64,000 bases of DNA from Gemmataceae bacterium (GTDB lineage: Bacteria; Planctomycetota; Planctomycetia; Gemmatales; Gemmataceae). The stretch is from positions 32,142 through 96,141 of the forward strand of contig JAIBBI010000003.1 in assembly GCA_019694755.1 (NCBI GenBank), given 5' to 3'. The translations under genes and the position numbers were made by a program. Shown piece by piece: positions 24,654 through 33,772 of the stretch (positions are counted from its first letter, which is position 1; the number at the start of each line of letters is the position of its first letter). The notes beneath the pieces are model-generated. The model did no database searches. It saw only the letters and a program-made list of their open reading frames with translations, and was not told the DNA's origin.

Positions 24654-27542
24654 GACGACGCCGTCGCCGTCAATGTCGCAGACGGCACTGTTTGACAGGA
24701 AATTCAGCCGAAGTTGCACGAAATCGCCGGCGTCGACGATGCCGTCGCCGTTGAAATCCCCGGGAAGCACCCGAAACGTGCCGATGGGATTTCCGTTCCA
24801 TTCGATGGAGTACCGGCCGCGACTGAGCGGAGAGGAGAATTGCCAGGTGTGGCTCTGTCGCCCGAGGCTCGCGGAGTATTGAGAGACCGGGACGCGACCG
24901 TTCGGCCCCCACACTGCGAGTGATCCAGCGCCGACATCCACCGGGACCGGGAACTGCAACGTCATCCGGTTCGCAGTTGAGGTGGAGATGACGGTGTCGG
25001 CTCCGAGGGTGGCCGACTGAATGCCGGACAACACGTCGAGCCGTGTCGGGTTCGGCGCTTCGACGCCGGCCAGGGGGCCGATCGCCTTGGACTTGTTCCG
25101 CAACTGGCGACGCTGATCGTATTCAAGTCCGATGTCTTTGCCGCCGTTGTACAGTGGGCTGAATTGTGAAGGGGCAAGGCCCGCCGGGTACGGCTGAGTC
25201 AGAATGACCTTGCCCGCATCGTTGCTGTATCCGAGAAATGGATTGGTGATTGGGCGGGAAAAATAGTACGCGTTGTTCCGCAGGTGCAGAGGGTCATTGA
25301 GGGCTCCGATGGCTGACGCGCCGGCACTGGACTCGAAACTGAAAATGGAATTCGTGATTACGAGCCCGGCAGCGGCGACGGTGGGATCAATCCACGAGTA
25401 GTGGAACGTCGCCGGCCCGGCTGCATTCAGGACGATGAAATGGCAGTTCATGTACTGCGTGATATCCGAGAACGTGCCCACGAGGGAAACGCCCGACGCG
25501 CCGAGGGCCTGCGCATCGACGGAGACCGTGCAGTTGATGATCCAGCCACCGGCGTGAAAGTTCCCGTAGGTGAAGGCTGCTGCCGCGGTCGCAGCGTCCG
25601 GCGGAGGCGATGTCAGGTCCAGAACGCTGTTGATGACAACGGTGTTTTCGAGGTGCCACCACGACGAGATCCACGTGGCCCGGTCTTCGACCACGAACGC
25701 CCGAGCATCGGCCATCGTTGCCGCCGGCAGCGGGTCGCCGATCAGGTTGACCCGCGCCACGGGATTGACGCAGGGATTGGCGTCGGTTTTCCAGCAGAGA
25801 ATCAGGCTCTGGCCGATGTTGTTGCCGTCGGTGTGCGAGAGGAATCCCGTCCCGTGCCGCATACCCGGGACGGCCTGCCAGTCGGAGGAAGGCAACGCGC
25901 CATAGCTCACGGTGCAGTCGTACTGATAGTACTCGTTACCGCCGATCCCGGAGTAGGAAACAAAAACCGTGATGTCGCCGCTATTGGCCGCTCCCGTGCC
26001 GCCGCGGTTGACGCAGAGGCCCGCCCGGCACCCGATGAGCGTCACGATGTTCCGGTAGCCGCCGGCCCCGATGTGGCCGATCGCGTGGTAGCCCGTGTAG
26101 AAGACGTCCAGATTCTGGCCAACGAATTCCTCGTCGCCGAACTGAGAGATCTTGAGTCCGTACGACTGCCCGTCGGCGGAGACGCCCTGTCCTTCCAGTA
26201 CGAGATTTTGCAGCCGGGCGTTTCGATTACCGCTGATGAGCCAGCCGGCATCGTTGAGCGGGCATGCCTCCAGTCCGCCGGGAAGAATTGCGGGATCGCC
26301 GCCGGTGTTGACATAGAGCATGGCCGAGCCGAGGAGGACGCCACCATTCGGATCGCAGTAGAAAGAGAAGGGGCGGGCCGCGACTTCCGCCGGCGACGAA
26401 GCACGATAGTAGACGCGGGAATACCCGTCGAGCGATTCGCGGACCCAACCAACAGGGGCGGGCACGATCTGCGCGAAGGCACCGCCGAAGTTGGTCCAGT
26501 TATTGTTCAACTGGAGGAACCGGGAGAATCTCGGCCGGTCCAGCAACGGATCGCCGTAATCGTCTACAGTCAGTTGACCGTTGCGGTGGTAGCTTGTCTG
26601 GAGTACGGTCGTCTCCCGCCAGACATCTCCGCGGCGGAACCGGAACCGGACATCGGCGGCCCCCTCCTGAAGAATGGACTGCGCCTTGGCCAGAGATTTC
26701 CACGGCGAGTCGAGCGTGCCCCGGCCCGTCAGGTCATCGCCCGATTGGGAGAAGTAGTATGTCGAAAAGCGATCGGTCGAGACTCGGTTGATGCGCCGCT
26801 CGCGGAGATCATCGGCCCAGTCAAACCACGCGACCTTGGTCGGCAGGGGTGGTTGCCCGGCCAAATCGGCGTAGCCCGGTGCGTGGTCGCCGCCCACCGG
26901 AGTGAATTCGATTGTCAGCGTCGGCCGGTGTTCGATGATCGGGTCTTCCGAACTGGCAAAACTCCAGGACGACGCAGTGTCGCCCGACGTAATCGCCCAC
27001 CCCCGATTGGGCATCCCGGCCTGCCAGTAGTATGCCGTCTGTCCGATACTCTGGCCGAAAATCTGATAGCCGCCGGAAGTCGTCGTAGTGGTGACCGCGG
27101 GGTTCCAATTCGGGAAGTTGTAGGAGGTCACTCCGTCAAGTTGGAATGGCCCGAGTTCGTCCCAGGTCGCATCGCCCTGCGTCCAGGGGGTAATGACATT
27201 CAGGAGCGACATGGGCATGGACACGCTGCTGCCACCCGTCACCCAAATAGTCAGCGTGGCCCCGGTGATCGTGGCGTTGGCCGGGACCTGTCCGGGTCCG
27301 GTCCCGATGAAATTGTCAAAGGCGATCAGCGCCTGTCGTTCGCCGCCGGCCGACAATGGGCCGGCAACTTCGAGAGTCGCATTCGAGCCTTGCGGCTGTG
27401 TCGGGTTGCTGGAGGAGATAAAGGTGTCGCGTACTTGTGCGATCCCGTCGCCGGCCCGAAAATGGGCCACCGCGGGAGCAATCCGCTCTTCCAGCCGATC
27501 AATGCGAAGGCGGGCTCGGCGGCGATGGAAAGGCGGCGGCAT
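24600..27542 (-). CDS. Large secreted protein with DNRLRE-like region, parallel beta-helix-like region and dockerin-like C-terminus
   Basis: A 980-residue protein. The N-terminus LRIDRLEERIAPAV is the planctomycete LExRxxP motif. Residues about 25-220 resemble DNRLRE domains (VRDTFISSSNPTQPQGSNAT, later ITSGDTASSWSFASSEDP). The middle, with Asn/Gly-rich repeats such as GNRNARLQNLVLEGQGV, looks like a parallel beta-helix. The C-terminus has two Ca-binding dockerin-like repeats, DFNGDGIVDAGDFVQLRL and DIDGDGVVSTTDFLTFR. This implies extracellular or surface location. ATG 27542 has GGGGA close upstream; an in-frame ATG at 27584 is possible. Substrate or binding partner unknown. Confidence 0.75.
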   Translation of the reverse strand: MPPPFHRRRARLRIDRLEERIAPAVAHFRAGDGIAQVRDTFISSSNPTQPQGSNATLEVAGPLSAGGERQALIAFDNFIGTGPGQVPANATITGATLTIWVTGGSSVSMPMSLLNVITPWTQGDATWDELGPFQLDGVTSYNFPNWNPAVTTTTTSGGYQIFGQSIGQTAYYWQAGMPNRGWAITSGDTASSWSFASSEDPIIEHRPTLTIEFTPVGGDHAPGYADLAGQPPLPTKVAWFDWADDLRERRINRVSTDRFSTYYFSQSGDDLTGRGTLDSPWKSLAKAQSILQEGAADVRFRFRRGDVWRETTVLQTSYHRNGQLTVDDYGDPLLDRPRFSRFLQLNNNWTNFGGAFAQIVPAPVGWVRESLDGYSRVYYRASSPAEVAARPFSFYCDPNGGVLLGSAMLYVNTGGDPAILPGGLEACPLNDAGWLISGNRNARLQNLVLEGQGVSADGQSYGLKISQFGDEEFVGQNLDVFYTGYHAIGHIGAGGYRNIVTLIGCRAGLCVNRGGTGAANSGDITVFVSYSGIGGNEYYQYDCTVSYGALPSSDWQAVPGMRHGTGFLSHTDGNNIGQSLILCWKTDANPCVNPVARVNLIGDPLPAATMADARAFVVEDRATWISSWWHLENTVVINSVLDLTSPPPDAATAAAAFTYGNFHAGGWIINCTVSVDAQALGASGVSLVGTFSDITQYMNCHFIVLNAAGPATFHYSWIDPTVAAAGLVITNSIFSFESSAGASAIGALNDPLHLRNNAYYFSRPITNPFLGYSNDAGKVILTQPYPAGLAPSQFSPLYNGGKDIGLEYDQRRQLRNKSKAIGPLAGVEAPNPTRLDVLSGIQSATLGADTVISTSTANRMTLQFPVPVDVGAGSLAVWGPNGRVPVSQYSASLGRQSHTWQFSSPLSRGRYSIEWNGNPIGTFRVLPGDFNGDGIVDAGDFVQLRLNFLSNSAVCDIDGDGVVSTTDFLTFRSNFLLSVI

Positions 27543-27614
27543 CAGATCCCCAACAGAAGGTCCGGCGCGCTGCGCCATCCACATTCAACATCGTAAATGG
27601 CGGGAAAGCCGGGG

Positions 27615-30374
27615 TCAACCGCGCAGTCGCAGCCCGATCGGCAGGGAGTCCCCGAATGCTTGTGCCCGTTCCGCCATTGTCCGCGGCGACTGCTCCCGGA
27701 CCATGGTTTGCCACTCGGCAGGCCCTCCCGCACTGCGAAGCGCGGCCAGCACGCTCGACCGCCGGGAGTCGTCGATGTCGAGGGCTCGCTGCCCCGTTCG
27801 GCGGGCCAGTTCGGCGAGGCAGAAGGCCCACGAGTACTTTTCACTGCTGTTTCCCGGCTGGAATGGCAGCAACTTGTCGAGCCAGTTCCCGACAGTTTCC
27901 GGGTGGACAACGGAATTCAACGGGCCGTAGAGCAGCGACCGGGCCCCGAGCCGACCGATCGACCAGAACGCATAGGTCGGCGCCGGTGAGACGCCGATCT
28001 TCTTCAGCACGGCCTCGCCTAATGCGGTCTTTGTTTTGGCGTCGAGTCGTTCGAGCGAGGCGGCCGCCCTCCACATCTCGGCGAGTTCGTTGGCCCCCGG
28101 TTTCACCGGCGACTTGCCGATAAGCGTGGGTCGCAAGCGGTCGAAAAGGGTCTTCTGAAAGGAGCTGCCCAGCCCGCCTGCGACGCGTCGCCAGAGAATC
28201 CAGGCGTCCGCGCCCGTCGGTTCGGGCGGGGCCGATTGCCCCGGCTTGGGGGCATGGAGCAACTTCCAGAGGGTATCGACGCGGTGCCGGTCCATAGCGT
28301 CGCCGAAGCCCGGGCGAAGGCAGAAGCCGACGAGGTTGTACCAGCGGGCCAGGTGGGCAGGAGTCCGCCGACGTGCGTCTGCCACCGCGGCCAGCGTTTC
28401 CCACAGTCGCCGACAGACGGCCGTGGGCCACTCATCCCGAGGCGACTCGAGGGCCGATTCCATGGCTCGTGTCAATTCGTTCGGCGTCGGGCCGTCGCCA
28501 GTAAAGGCCCTCGAGATCAGTTCCGCGGCCGGGGCGATTATCGATTCGGGCACGACCTCAGTCGGCCCGGTGGTCGGCAAACCCTCGTCGTCATCCTCGT
28601 CGTCCGACACGATCTCCCGCGTCGAGAACTCCAGTCGCCAGCGCGTTCCACCATCCGCCGCGACGCAGGCCAATTCCAGAGTACCGATGGCGGTCGTACG
28701 TGAGGCGAGCGTGACAGGCACAACTTTCCGCTCCGTGCTCGATCGCTTGCCGGCACGCAGTACGGTCGTCAGGCTCGGGAGACGACGCAACTGATCGGGG
28801 GACACGGTGAGTACGTCGCCGGCTTTGTCTTCGCGGGCGGTGCTTGTGTAAAGCGGAAAGCTGACCGGCTCGCCCAGCGTGAGCTCTAGTTCGGGTTTCG
28901 GCAGGGCAATCTCGACATGTTCTTCCAGGTGACGGGGCACTACGCAGAGCACCGTGGCCAACTCGCCGGCCGAGTGGCTGCCGACCTCGACGTAATACGA
29001 GCGGGCAGTCCCGCCACCGATCGCCCGCCCCCCGGTGTGCTTGATCCATGCGAATGCCGCAGCCCCGTACGCGACTGCCAGATCGAGAGAGGGCGTCAGA
29101 AACAACAGCGGTGGCTTTCGTCGTTCGTACCAGGGCGCAAGCGCATGCAGCAATCTGTCGCGGAGGGATTGTGGGGTAAACACGCCGCCGTTGAAGAGGA
29201 TGGCGTCAGGTGCGGCTCCTTGTGGCAAATGGCGAGCGAGGAATGCCGCGAGGTGCCGAGTAACGGCCGCGTCGGCGACGTACGGCAAGCCCATCTCATG
29301 CAGGCCACCACGAACGACCTTGGGTGTGGATGTGGGAGAAACATCGGGGAAGAAGCCGTCGCCGATCACGGCGTTCACGTCGGTCAAAGTCAATGGTACC
29401 GTGACCGTCCCGCCGACGACGCTGCGTCCCCGACCGACGACCGTGACAGGTTCGGAGTCAGGCGGATTCGGGCCGAGGAGTCGCTCTTTGGCCCGACGAC
29501 AAGCCTGGATCAGCATAGAAAATTGCGTGGCGTCGAGCTTGCCGGCCGGCAGCCGAGTCTCCACGTGACGGGCCAGCGCAAGGTCCATGTTGTCACCACC
29601 GAGCAGCAGGTGGTCGCCCACTGCCTGGCGATTGAACACAAGCTCGCCTTTTTCTTCGACGGCGGCGATCAAGCTGAAATCGCTCGTACCGCCCCCCACA
29701 TCGACGACGAGACACGTCATGCCGGGCGTCACCTGCCCGGCAATCCTGTCGTCGGCCACGTGTTGCCAGCAGTAAAACGCGGCCTGAGGCTCTTCGAGCA
29801 GCGTGACGTTCGTGAGCCCGGCAAGTTTGGCCGCCTCGACCGTGAGCGTCCGAGCGACATCGTCGAAGGATGCCGGGACGGTGAGTACGACGGGCAGTTT
29901 CTCGATGCGGTCGGCCTCGCTCTTGCCCAGGACGTAATTCCATGAGTCCGCTAAATGTCGGAGGTATCGTGCCGACGCCTCGAGCGGTGAGATTCGGTGG
30001 ACATCCGGCGGAGCGCCCCACGGCAGGAGGGCGGCCGTGCGATCGACTCCCGGATGGCACAACCACGATTTGGCTGAGGAGACGAGTCGCCCCGGCACCC
30101 GGGTTCCGTGATCGCGGGCAAATTCGCCGACCGGGTCCGTTGCTTTGGGGTTCCAGGGAAGTGCCGATGCGCCGGGTGGAAGGTCGTGTTCGCCTGGTCG
30201 ATACAAAAAGGAAGGCAGGAGTGTCCGCGGGGAGACCTCACCCACGGCGACAAGCTGCGGTACCGGAAACGGCTTCAGCTCCGGTCGACCCGAGCGAGTG
30301 GCCTTCAAGTCCACATACGCGAGCGCGGAATTCGTCGTCCCCAAATCAATGCCGATCAGATACCGGACGGCCAT
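27615..30374 (-). CDS. Hsp70-family chaperone with long C-terminal extension (DUF3731-like)
   Basis: A 919-residue DnaK-related ATPase. The ATP-binding motifs are intact: GIDLGTTNSALAYVD near residue 8, VVDVGGGTSDFSL near 225, and the adenosine motif LFNGGVFTP near 395. A short beta-rich substrate-binding-like region (LELTLGEPVSFPLYTS near 500) follows. The last roughly 250 residues, with FCLRPGFGDAMDRHRVDTLW, match my memory of the DUF3731 extension of HscC-like Hsp70s. It is much longer than housekeeping DnaK (about 640) and lacks the EEVD-like tail, so it is a specialised chaperone. No J-domain or GrpE gene is adjacent. Client proteins unknown. Confidence 0.88.
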   Translation of the reverse strand: MAVRYLIGIDLGTTNSALAYVDLKATRSGRPELKPFPVPQLVAVGEVSPRTLLPSFLYRPGEHDLPPGASALPWNPKATDPVGEFARDHGTRVPGRLVSSAKSWLCHPGVDRTAALLPWGAPPDVHRISPLEASARYLRHLADSWNYVLGKSEADRIEKLPVVLTVPASFDDVARTLTVEAAKLAGLTNVTLLEEPQAAFYCWQHVADDRIAGQVTPGMTCLVVDVGGGTSDFSLIAAVEEKGELVFNRQAVGDHLLLGGDNMDLALARHVETRLPAGKLDATQFSMLIQACRRAKERLLGPNPPDSEPVTVVGRGRSVVGGTVTVPLTLTDVNAVIGDGFFPDVSPTSTPKVVRGGLHEMGLPYVADAAVTRHLAAFLARHLPQGAAPDAILFNGGVFTPQSLRDRLLHALAPWYERRKPPLLFLTPSLDLAVAYGAAAFAWIKHTGGRAIGGGTARSYYVEVGSHSAGELATVLCVVPRHLEEHVEIALPKPELELTLGEPVSFPLYTSTAREDKAGDVLTVSPDQLRRLPSLTTVLRAGKRSSTERKVVPVTLASRTTAIGTLELACVAADGGTRWRLEFSTREIVSDDEDDDEGLPTTGPTEVVPESIIAPAAELISRAFTGDGPTPNELTRAMESALESPRDEWPTAVCRRLWETLAAVADARRRTPAHLARWYNLVGFCLRPGFGDAMDRHRVDTLWKLLHAPKPGQSAPPEPTGADAWILWRRVAGGLGSSFQKTLFDRLRPTLIGKSPVKPGANELAEMWRAAASLERLDAKTKTALGEAVLKKIGVSPAPTYAFWSIGRLGARSLLYGPLNSVVHPETVGNWLDKLLPFQPGNSSEKYSWAFCLAELARRTGQRALDIDDSRRSSVLAALRSAGGPAEWQTMVREQSPRTMAERAQAFGDSLPIGLRLRG

Positions 30375-30414
30375 CGCGATTCCCTTAACTCCCCGGTCTC
30401 CAAGATGCTTGAGG

Positions 30415-31041
30415 CTAGGCGTCGAGTGCGTATGCCCTGCGCAGCCATTTTTTCAGTTCGGCATTGATGTCTCGGGCCGATGAGACGCCAAGTTTGTGGG
30501 TAATTCTGTCCTTCTTGGCGAATCCGCCCGTGTCGATGAGGTTCCCGGTCGCCGGCAGATCACGCAGAGCGAGCCCAAAGTCAATCCGAGTCCGCGTGGC
30601 CGGCTTGATCTGTGCAATTACATGTTGGCGGTAGATGGGCACGATCGTCTTGCACGGGCACGCTTTGACATCGTCAGCCAGCGACAGGCAGGTATCGAGC
30701 AGAGCGTCGTAGACTGGTCGCAATCCTGCCCGCGGTCCCGAGAGCATTTCGTCGACGTACTTCGGGGCTTCCGCGAGGTAAGCCTTGGGATCGTCGTCGG
30801 CGAGCCCGAGGCGGTTGCCGTGAGCTCGTTCGGCAAGCCACGAGGCGGTATTGGTGCCGAAGCCAAACTCCTTCTTCAGCCAATCGCGCACGGCCTTCTC
30901 TTCGCCCGGACCGCGCATCCGAATGAACTCCATCCACTCGTCAATGTTCTTACCGGTTTTGGTGGGAAGGTCGGCGATCCATTTCTGGACCATCGCAACA
31001 CCCGGGTGGACGCTGTACAGTTGTTTCGGTTTCTTGGCCAT
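30415..31041 (-). CDS. DUF4287/DUF5655-domain protein
   Basis: A 208-residue soluble protein. The first 75 residues (MVQKWIADLPTKTGKNIDEW, later EKAVRDWLKKEFGFGTNTAS) match the DUF4287 layout. The second half (PVYDALLDTCLSLADDVKAC, later RQHVIAQIKPATRTRIDFGL) matches DUF5655. The combination is common in bacteria and has no known biochemical role. It is divergent from the TlpA-like gene at 31104 and 40 bases upstream of the Hsp70 gene on the same strand, so the two could be co-transcribed. Confidence 0.8.
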   Translation of the reverse strand: MAKKPKQLYSVHPGVAMVQKWIADLPTKTGKNIDEWMEFIRMRGPGEEKAVRDWLKKEFGFGTNTASWLAERAHGNRLGLADDDPKAYLAEAPKYVDEMLSGPRAGLRPVYDALLDTCLSLADDVKACPCKTIVPIYRQHVIAQIKPATRTRIDFGLALRDLPATGNLIDTGGFAKKDRITHKLGVSSARDINAELKKWLRRAYALDA

Positions 31042-31103
31042 GGCCAGCGGCCGCCCGTAGTCGGACTAGTCAATTCCCCTCGGGGCAGGATACGATCCGG
31101 ACC

Positions 31104-31577
31104 ATGAAAAAGCTGCTTCCCGCCCTCGTGTTGCTCTTCGTTGCGGCCGACGGCCCGACGGCCAATGTCAAGACGATCCGGTACGAGGATCTGACATCCG
31201 TAGTCCGCAATCATCGGGGCAAAGTGGTCGTCGTTGACTTCTGGGCCGACTTCTGTCTGCCATGCAAGCGCGAATACCATCGAGTCGTGGATCTCCACCG
31301 GAAACACGCGAGGGACCCGGTGGCAGTGTTGGCCGTAGCTCTCGACGAACCGGCGAAGAAGCCGGGCGTCGAGGCTTTTGTTCGCCGTCAACAGGCGACT
31401 TTTGCGAATTACCTGCTCGAAGATCCTTACCAGGTCTGGCAGTCGAAGCTGAAGGTCGATGGGCCACCGGTGGTATTCGTTTTCAATAAGCAGGGAGACC
31501 TCGTGCAGAGGTTCGCCGATGAGGGAGTGAATTACGATATTATCGGCAAGCTGGTTGCCCGACTGATCGCCGAGTGA
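31104..31577 (+). CDS. Exported TlpA-like thioredoxin
   Basis: A 157-residue protein with a short N-terminal signal (KKLLPALVLLFVAADG) and a thioredoxin fold: KVVVVDFWADFCLPCKREY carries the redox motif CLPC, and GPPVVFVFNKQGD contains the expected cis-Pro. Probably a periplasmic disulfide reductase. First gene of a run of five on the plus strand (gap of four bases to the flavin reductase). Confidence 0.87.
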   Translation: MKKLLPALVLLFVAADGPTANVKTIRYEDLTSVVRNHRGKVVVVDFWADFCLPCKREYHRVVDLHRKHARDPVAVLAVALDEPAKKPGVEAFVRRQQATFANYLLEDPYQVWQSKLKVDGPPVVFVFNKQGDLVQRFADEGVNYDIIGKLVARLIAE

Positions 31578-31581
31578 GCCA

Positions 31582-32058
31582 ATGGTCGAACTGCCGAGCT
31601 ATGCACTGCCTCTGGGCCGTTTGCCCAGCGGATTGTTCATCCTGACCGCGGGTGTCGGCGACCAGGCAACTGGGATGCTGGCCAGTTGGGTTCAGCAGTG
31701 CTCGTTCGAGCCACCGCGTATCAGCGTGGCAGTCCGCCCGGGACGCTATTGCGGTTCACTTCTTGGTGCCCGCGCGCGGTTCGTCGTCAACATTATTGCC
31801 GCGGGACACAACGCGTATTTGGTCCACTTCGGGAAAGGGTTCGCCCCCGGGGAGCCGGCATTTGTCGGTCAGGCGACGACGATGCTGTCCGATGGACTGC
31901 TGACACTGAACGACGCCCTCGGATATCTGGAATGCCGGGTCGTTGACCGCCATGCGGCCGGCGACCATGACTTGATCATCGCCGATGTCGAAGGGGGGCG
32001 GATGATCGCAGACGGCTCGCCGTTCGTCCACATCCGCAAGAGCGGCCTACACTACTGA
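31582..32058 (+). CDS. Flavin reductase-like FMN-binding protein
   Basis: A 158-residue protein of the split-barrel flavin reductase family: SGLFILTAGVGDQATGMLAS and SFEPPRISVAVRPGRYCGSL correspond to the FMN-binding core, and VNIIAAG and ECRVVDRHAAGDHDLIIADV follow the family order. These enzymes reduce flavin with NAD(P)H or act as small oxidoreductases. The neighbours (thioredoxin before, M24-fold protein after, with gaps of four and two bases) imply an operon, but the physiological substrate is unclear. Confidence 0.87.
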   Translation: MVELPSYALPLGRLPSGLFILTAGVGDQATGMLASWVQQCSFEPPRISVAVRPGRYCGSLLGARARFVVNIIAAGHNAYLVHFGKGFAPGEPAFVGQATTMLSDGLLTLNDALGYLECRVVDRHAAGDHDLIIADVEGGRMIADGSPFVHIRKSGLHY

Positions 32059-32060
32059 CC

Positions 32061-33173
32061 ATGGCTGCGACATCCTCCGTTGCCGACCGCCGCGTGGAAC
32101 TGGCCGAGCGCCAGGCGTTTGTTGCCGGCCTTTTGAACGAGGCGAAGGTTGAGCAACTTCTATTGCTGGAACCTCCTAATCTTTCGTGGTTTGCCGGCGA
32201 GCCGATTGTTCGCGGGATCGTCGACCCGGCTTCTCAGCCGGCCCTGATCGTGTCGGCACATCAGCGATGGCTGATTTGTTCCAATCTCGACACGCAGAGA
32301 ATCTTCGATTCCTACGTCGATGATTTGGGATTTCAGGTCAAGGAATGGGCCTGGCAGGTGGGGCGCGACCAATTGCTCGCCGATCTTTGCGAAGGGCGGA
32401 CCTTAGCTTGTGACCGCCACATTCGCGATGCGGTGTTAGTTGCTGATCGCCTTCGCTACGGGAGAACGGTCCTCGGATCGCTGGCGCAGGAGGCATTGCG
32501 GTCGCTCGGCCGGGATCTGGCTCGCTCCTTGGACGCCACAGCACGAAACGTCTCTGCGGATGAATCGGAAGGAGAAGCAGCCGGGCACCTGGCTCATCGC
32601 CTCGCCCGGCGTGGGATCGACATCATCGTGCTGCAAGCGGACGGTGAGGGACCGATCTTGGGGCCCGGGAATCGCCAGATCGGACGATCATTGCTGTTGA
32701 CCGTTATTGGTCGTCGTGATGGGCTCCATGCTTCCGCCAGTCGGACAGCATGGTTTGCGGAACCCGATTCTGAGACACGTCGCCAGTTTGATGCGGCCGG
32801 GCAGATTGCCGCCGGCCGTGAATCCGCACTCATTGCCGATGGCACGCCGGCGGGCGTCTTCGATGCTGGGCAAAGAGTCGCAGTTGCAGTTGGACAGGAG
32901 CATGCCTGGCACTCTGGTGGGCTGGGGCATCTCACCGGTTGGCTCCCGGTCGAACTGCTTTTCACGCCCGCGACCGGGACGCCGTTGGCCATCGGGCAAT
33001 CGGTGACGCTCACCACGCGAGTCGGTTCAAGTGTTGCCATGGACACCTATCTCATCACGCCGAACGGCCCGGAGCGAGTGACAACTGACGACGAAGGCCC
33101 GCTCCGTCGTTACAAATTCGCGGGAAGGACGGTCGATCTGCCCGACGCGACCCGGCGGTATGTCGCATCATGA
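32061..33173 (+). CDS. M24 (Xaa-Pro peptidase) fold protein apparently lacking metal ligands
   Basis: A 370-residue protein with the two-part layout of aminopeptidase P-like proteins: an N-terminal creatinase-like half (LLNEAKVEQLLLLEPPNLSWFAG) and a C-terminal pita-bread half. At the places where active M24 enzymes have the metal ligands (D-x10-D, GHGxG.., E, E), this protein has SLLLTVIGRRDGLHASASRT and HSGGLGHLTGWLPVEL, without the expected Asp pair or Glu. It is therefore probably not a metallopeptidase; a binding or sensing role is inference. The ATGA overlap with the following XRE regulator gene suggests a joint function. Confidence 0.65.
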   Translation: MAATSSVADRRVELAERQAFVAGLLNEAKVEQLLLLEPPNLSWFAGEPIVRGIVDPASQPALIVSAHQRWLICSNLDTQRIFDSYVDDLGFQVKEWAWQVGRDQLLADLCEGRTLACDRHIRDAVLVADRLRYGRTVLGSLAQEALRSLGRDLARSLDATARNVSADESEGEAAGHLAHRLARRGIDIIVLQADGEGPILGPGNRQIGRSLLLTVIGRRDGLHASASRTAWFAEPDSETRRQFDAAGQIAAGRESALIADGTPAGVFDAGQRVAVAVGQEHAWHSGGLGHLTGWLPVELLFTPATGTPLAIGQSVTLTTRVGSSVAMDTYLITPNGPERVTTDDEGPLRRYKFAGRTVDLPDATRRYVAS

Positions 33174-33724
33174 GTGAAGGTGCAGTCGACGATGAACTGG
33201 CGGCCAAGATCACGAAGTTGATCCAGGAGCGCGGCTGGAATCAGGAAGACTTCGCCCGCATCTCCGGGCTCAATCGCCACACTGTTCGCTCGCTCATTCG
33301 CGGCGAACACCGCCTTCGCAACACCACGATTCAGTCGAGCGCCAAGGCCCTGGGATTAACTGTCAGCGAATTGAGATCCCTGCCAGTCGACCGGCTTCTG
33401 ACGCGAATGCATGCGGCCGACAAAGCCAACGATGACGCGCGGGTGAAACGCTTGTACGCAGACGCGACGAGTCCGGAACTGTTGGCCTGGCTCGAACGGA
33501 ACGAGGACAGGGCCCGCGATCTATCTCCGGAAGAGTGCGACGAACTGGTTTCTTTGCAGGGCGAATCCGGGCCATTGACGACTCTGGGAGTTGAACGGGT
33601 CATCGAATTGATGGCGCGTCGGCGCGACTTGATCGGCAAGATTCGGGTGGTAGCGGGGAGTGAATACCTCAACGCATTGGAACAGATTGTCGACCTGATG
33701 TATCGAAATGTCCGCGGTTTTTAA
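33170..33724 (+). CDS. XRE-family transcriptional regulator
   Basis: A 184-residue protein with an N-terminal Cro/CI-type helix-turn-helix (ITKLIQERGWNQEDFARISG, then HTVRSLIRGEHRLRNTT) at residues about 12-55. The remainder is helical with no ligand domain I recognise. Its start overlaps the stop of the M24-fold gene (ATGA), so the pair is co-translated and the regulator may control its own operon. No operator repeat was recognised upstream of 31104. Confidence 0.8.
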   Translation: MSEGAVDDELAAKITKLIQERGWNQEDFARISGLNRHTVRSLIRGEHRLRNTTIQSSAKALGLTVSELRSLPVDRLLTRMHAADKANDDARVKRLYADATSPELLAWLERNEDRARDLSPEECDELVSLQGESGPLTTLGVERVIELMARRRDLIGKIRVVAGSEYLNALEQIVDLMYRNVRGF

Positions 33725-33772
33725 CGAATTCAGCCGAAAAGAACTGGATTGACGCCCCCAAAAGCAGTGGTT

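Noticed and set aside
25401..27596. Open 731-codon plus-strand frame across the dockerin gene
   Set aside because: It is fully antisense to the secreted dockerin protein, whose frame has clear motifs at both ends. The mirror frame has none.
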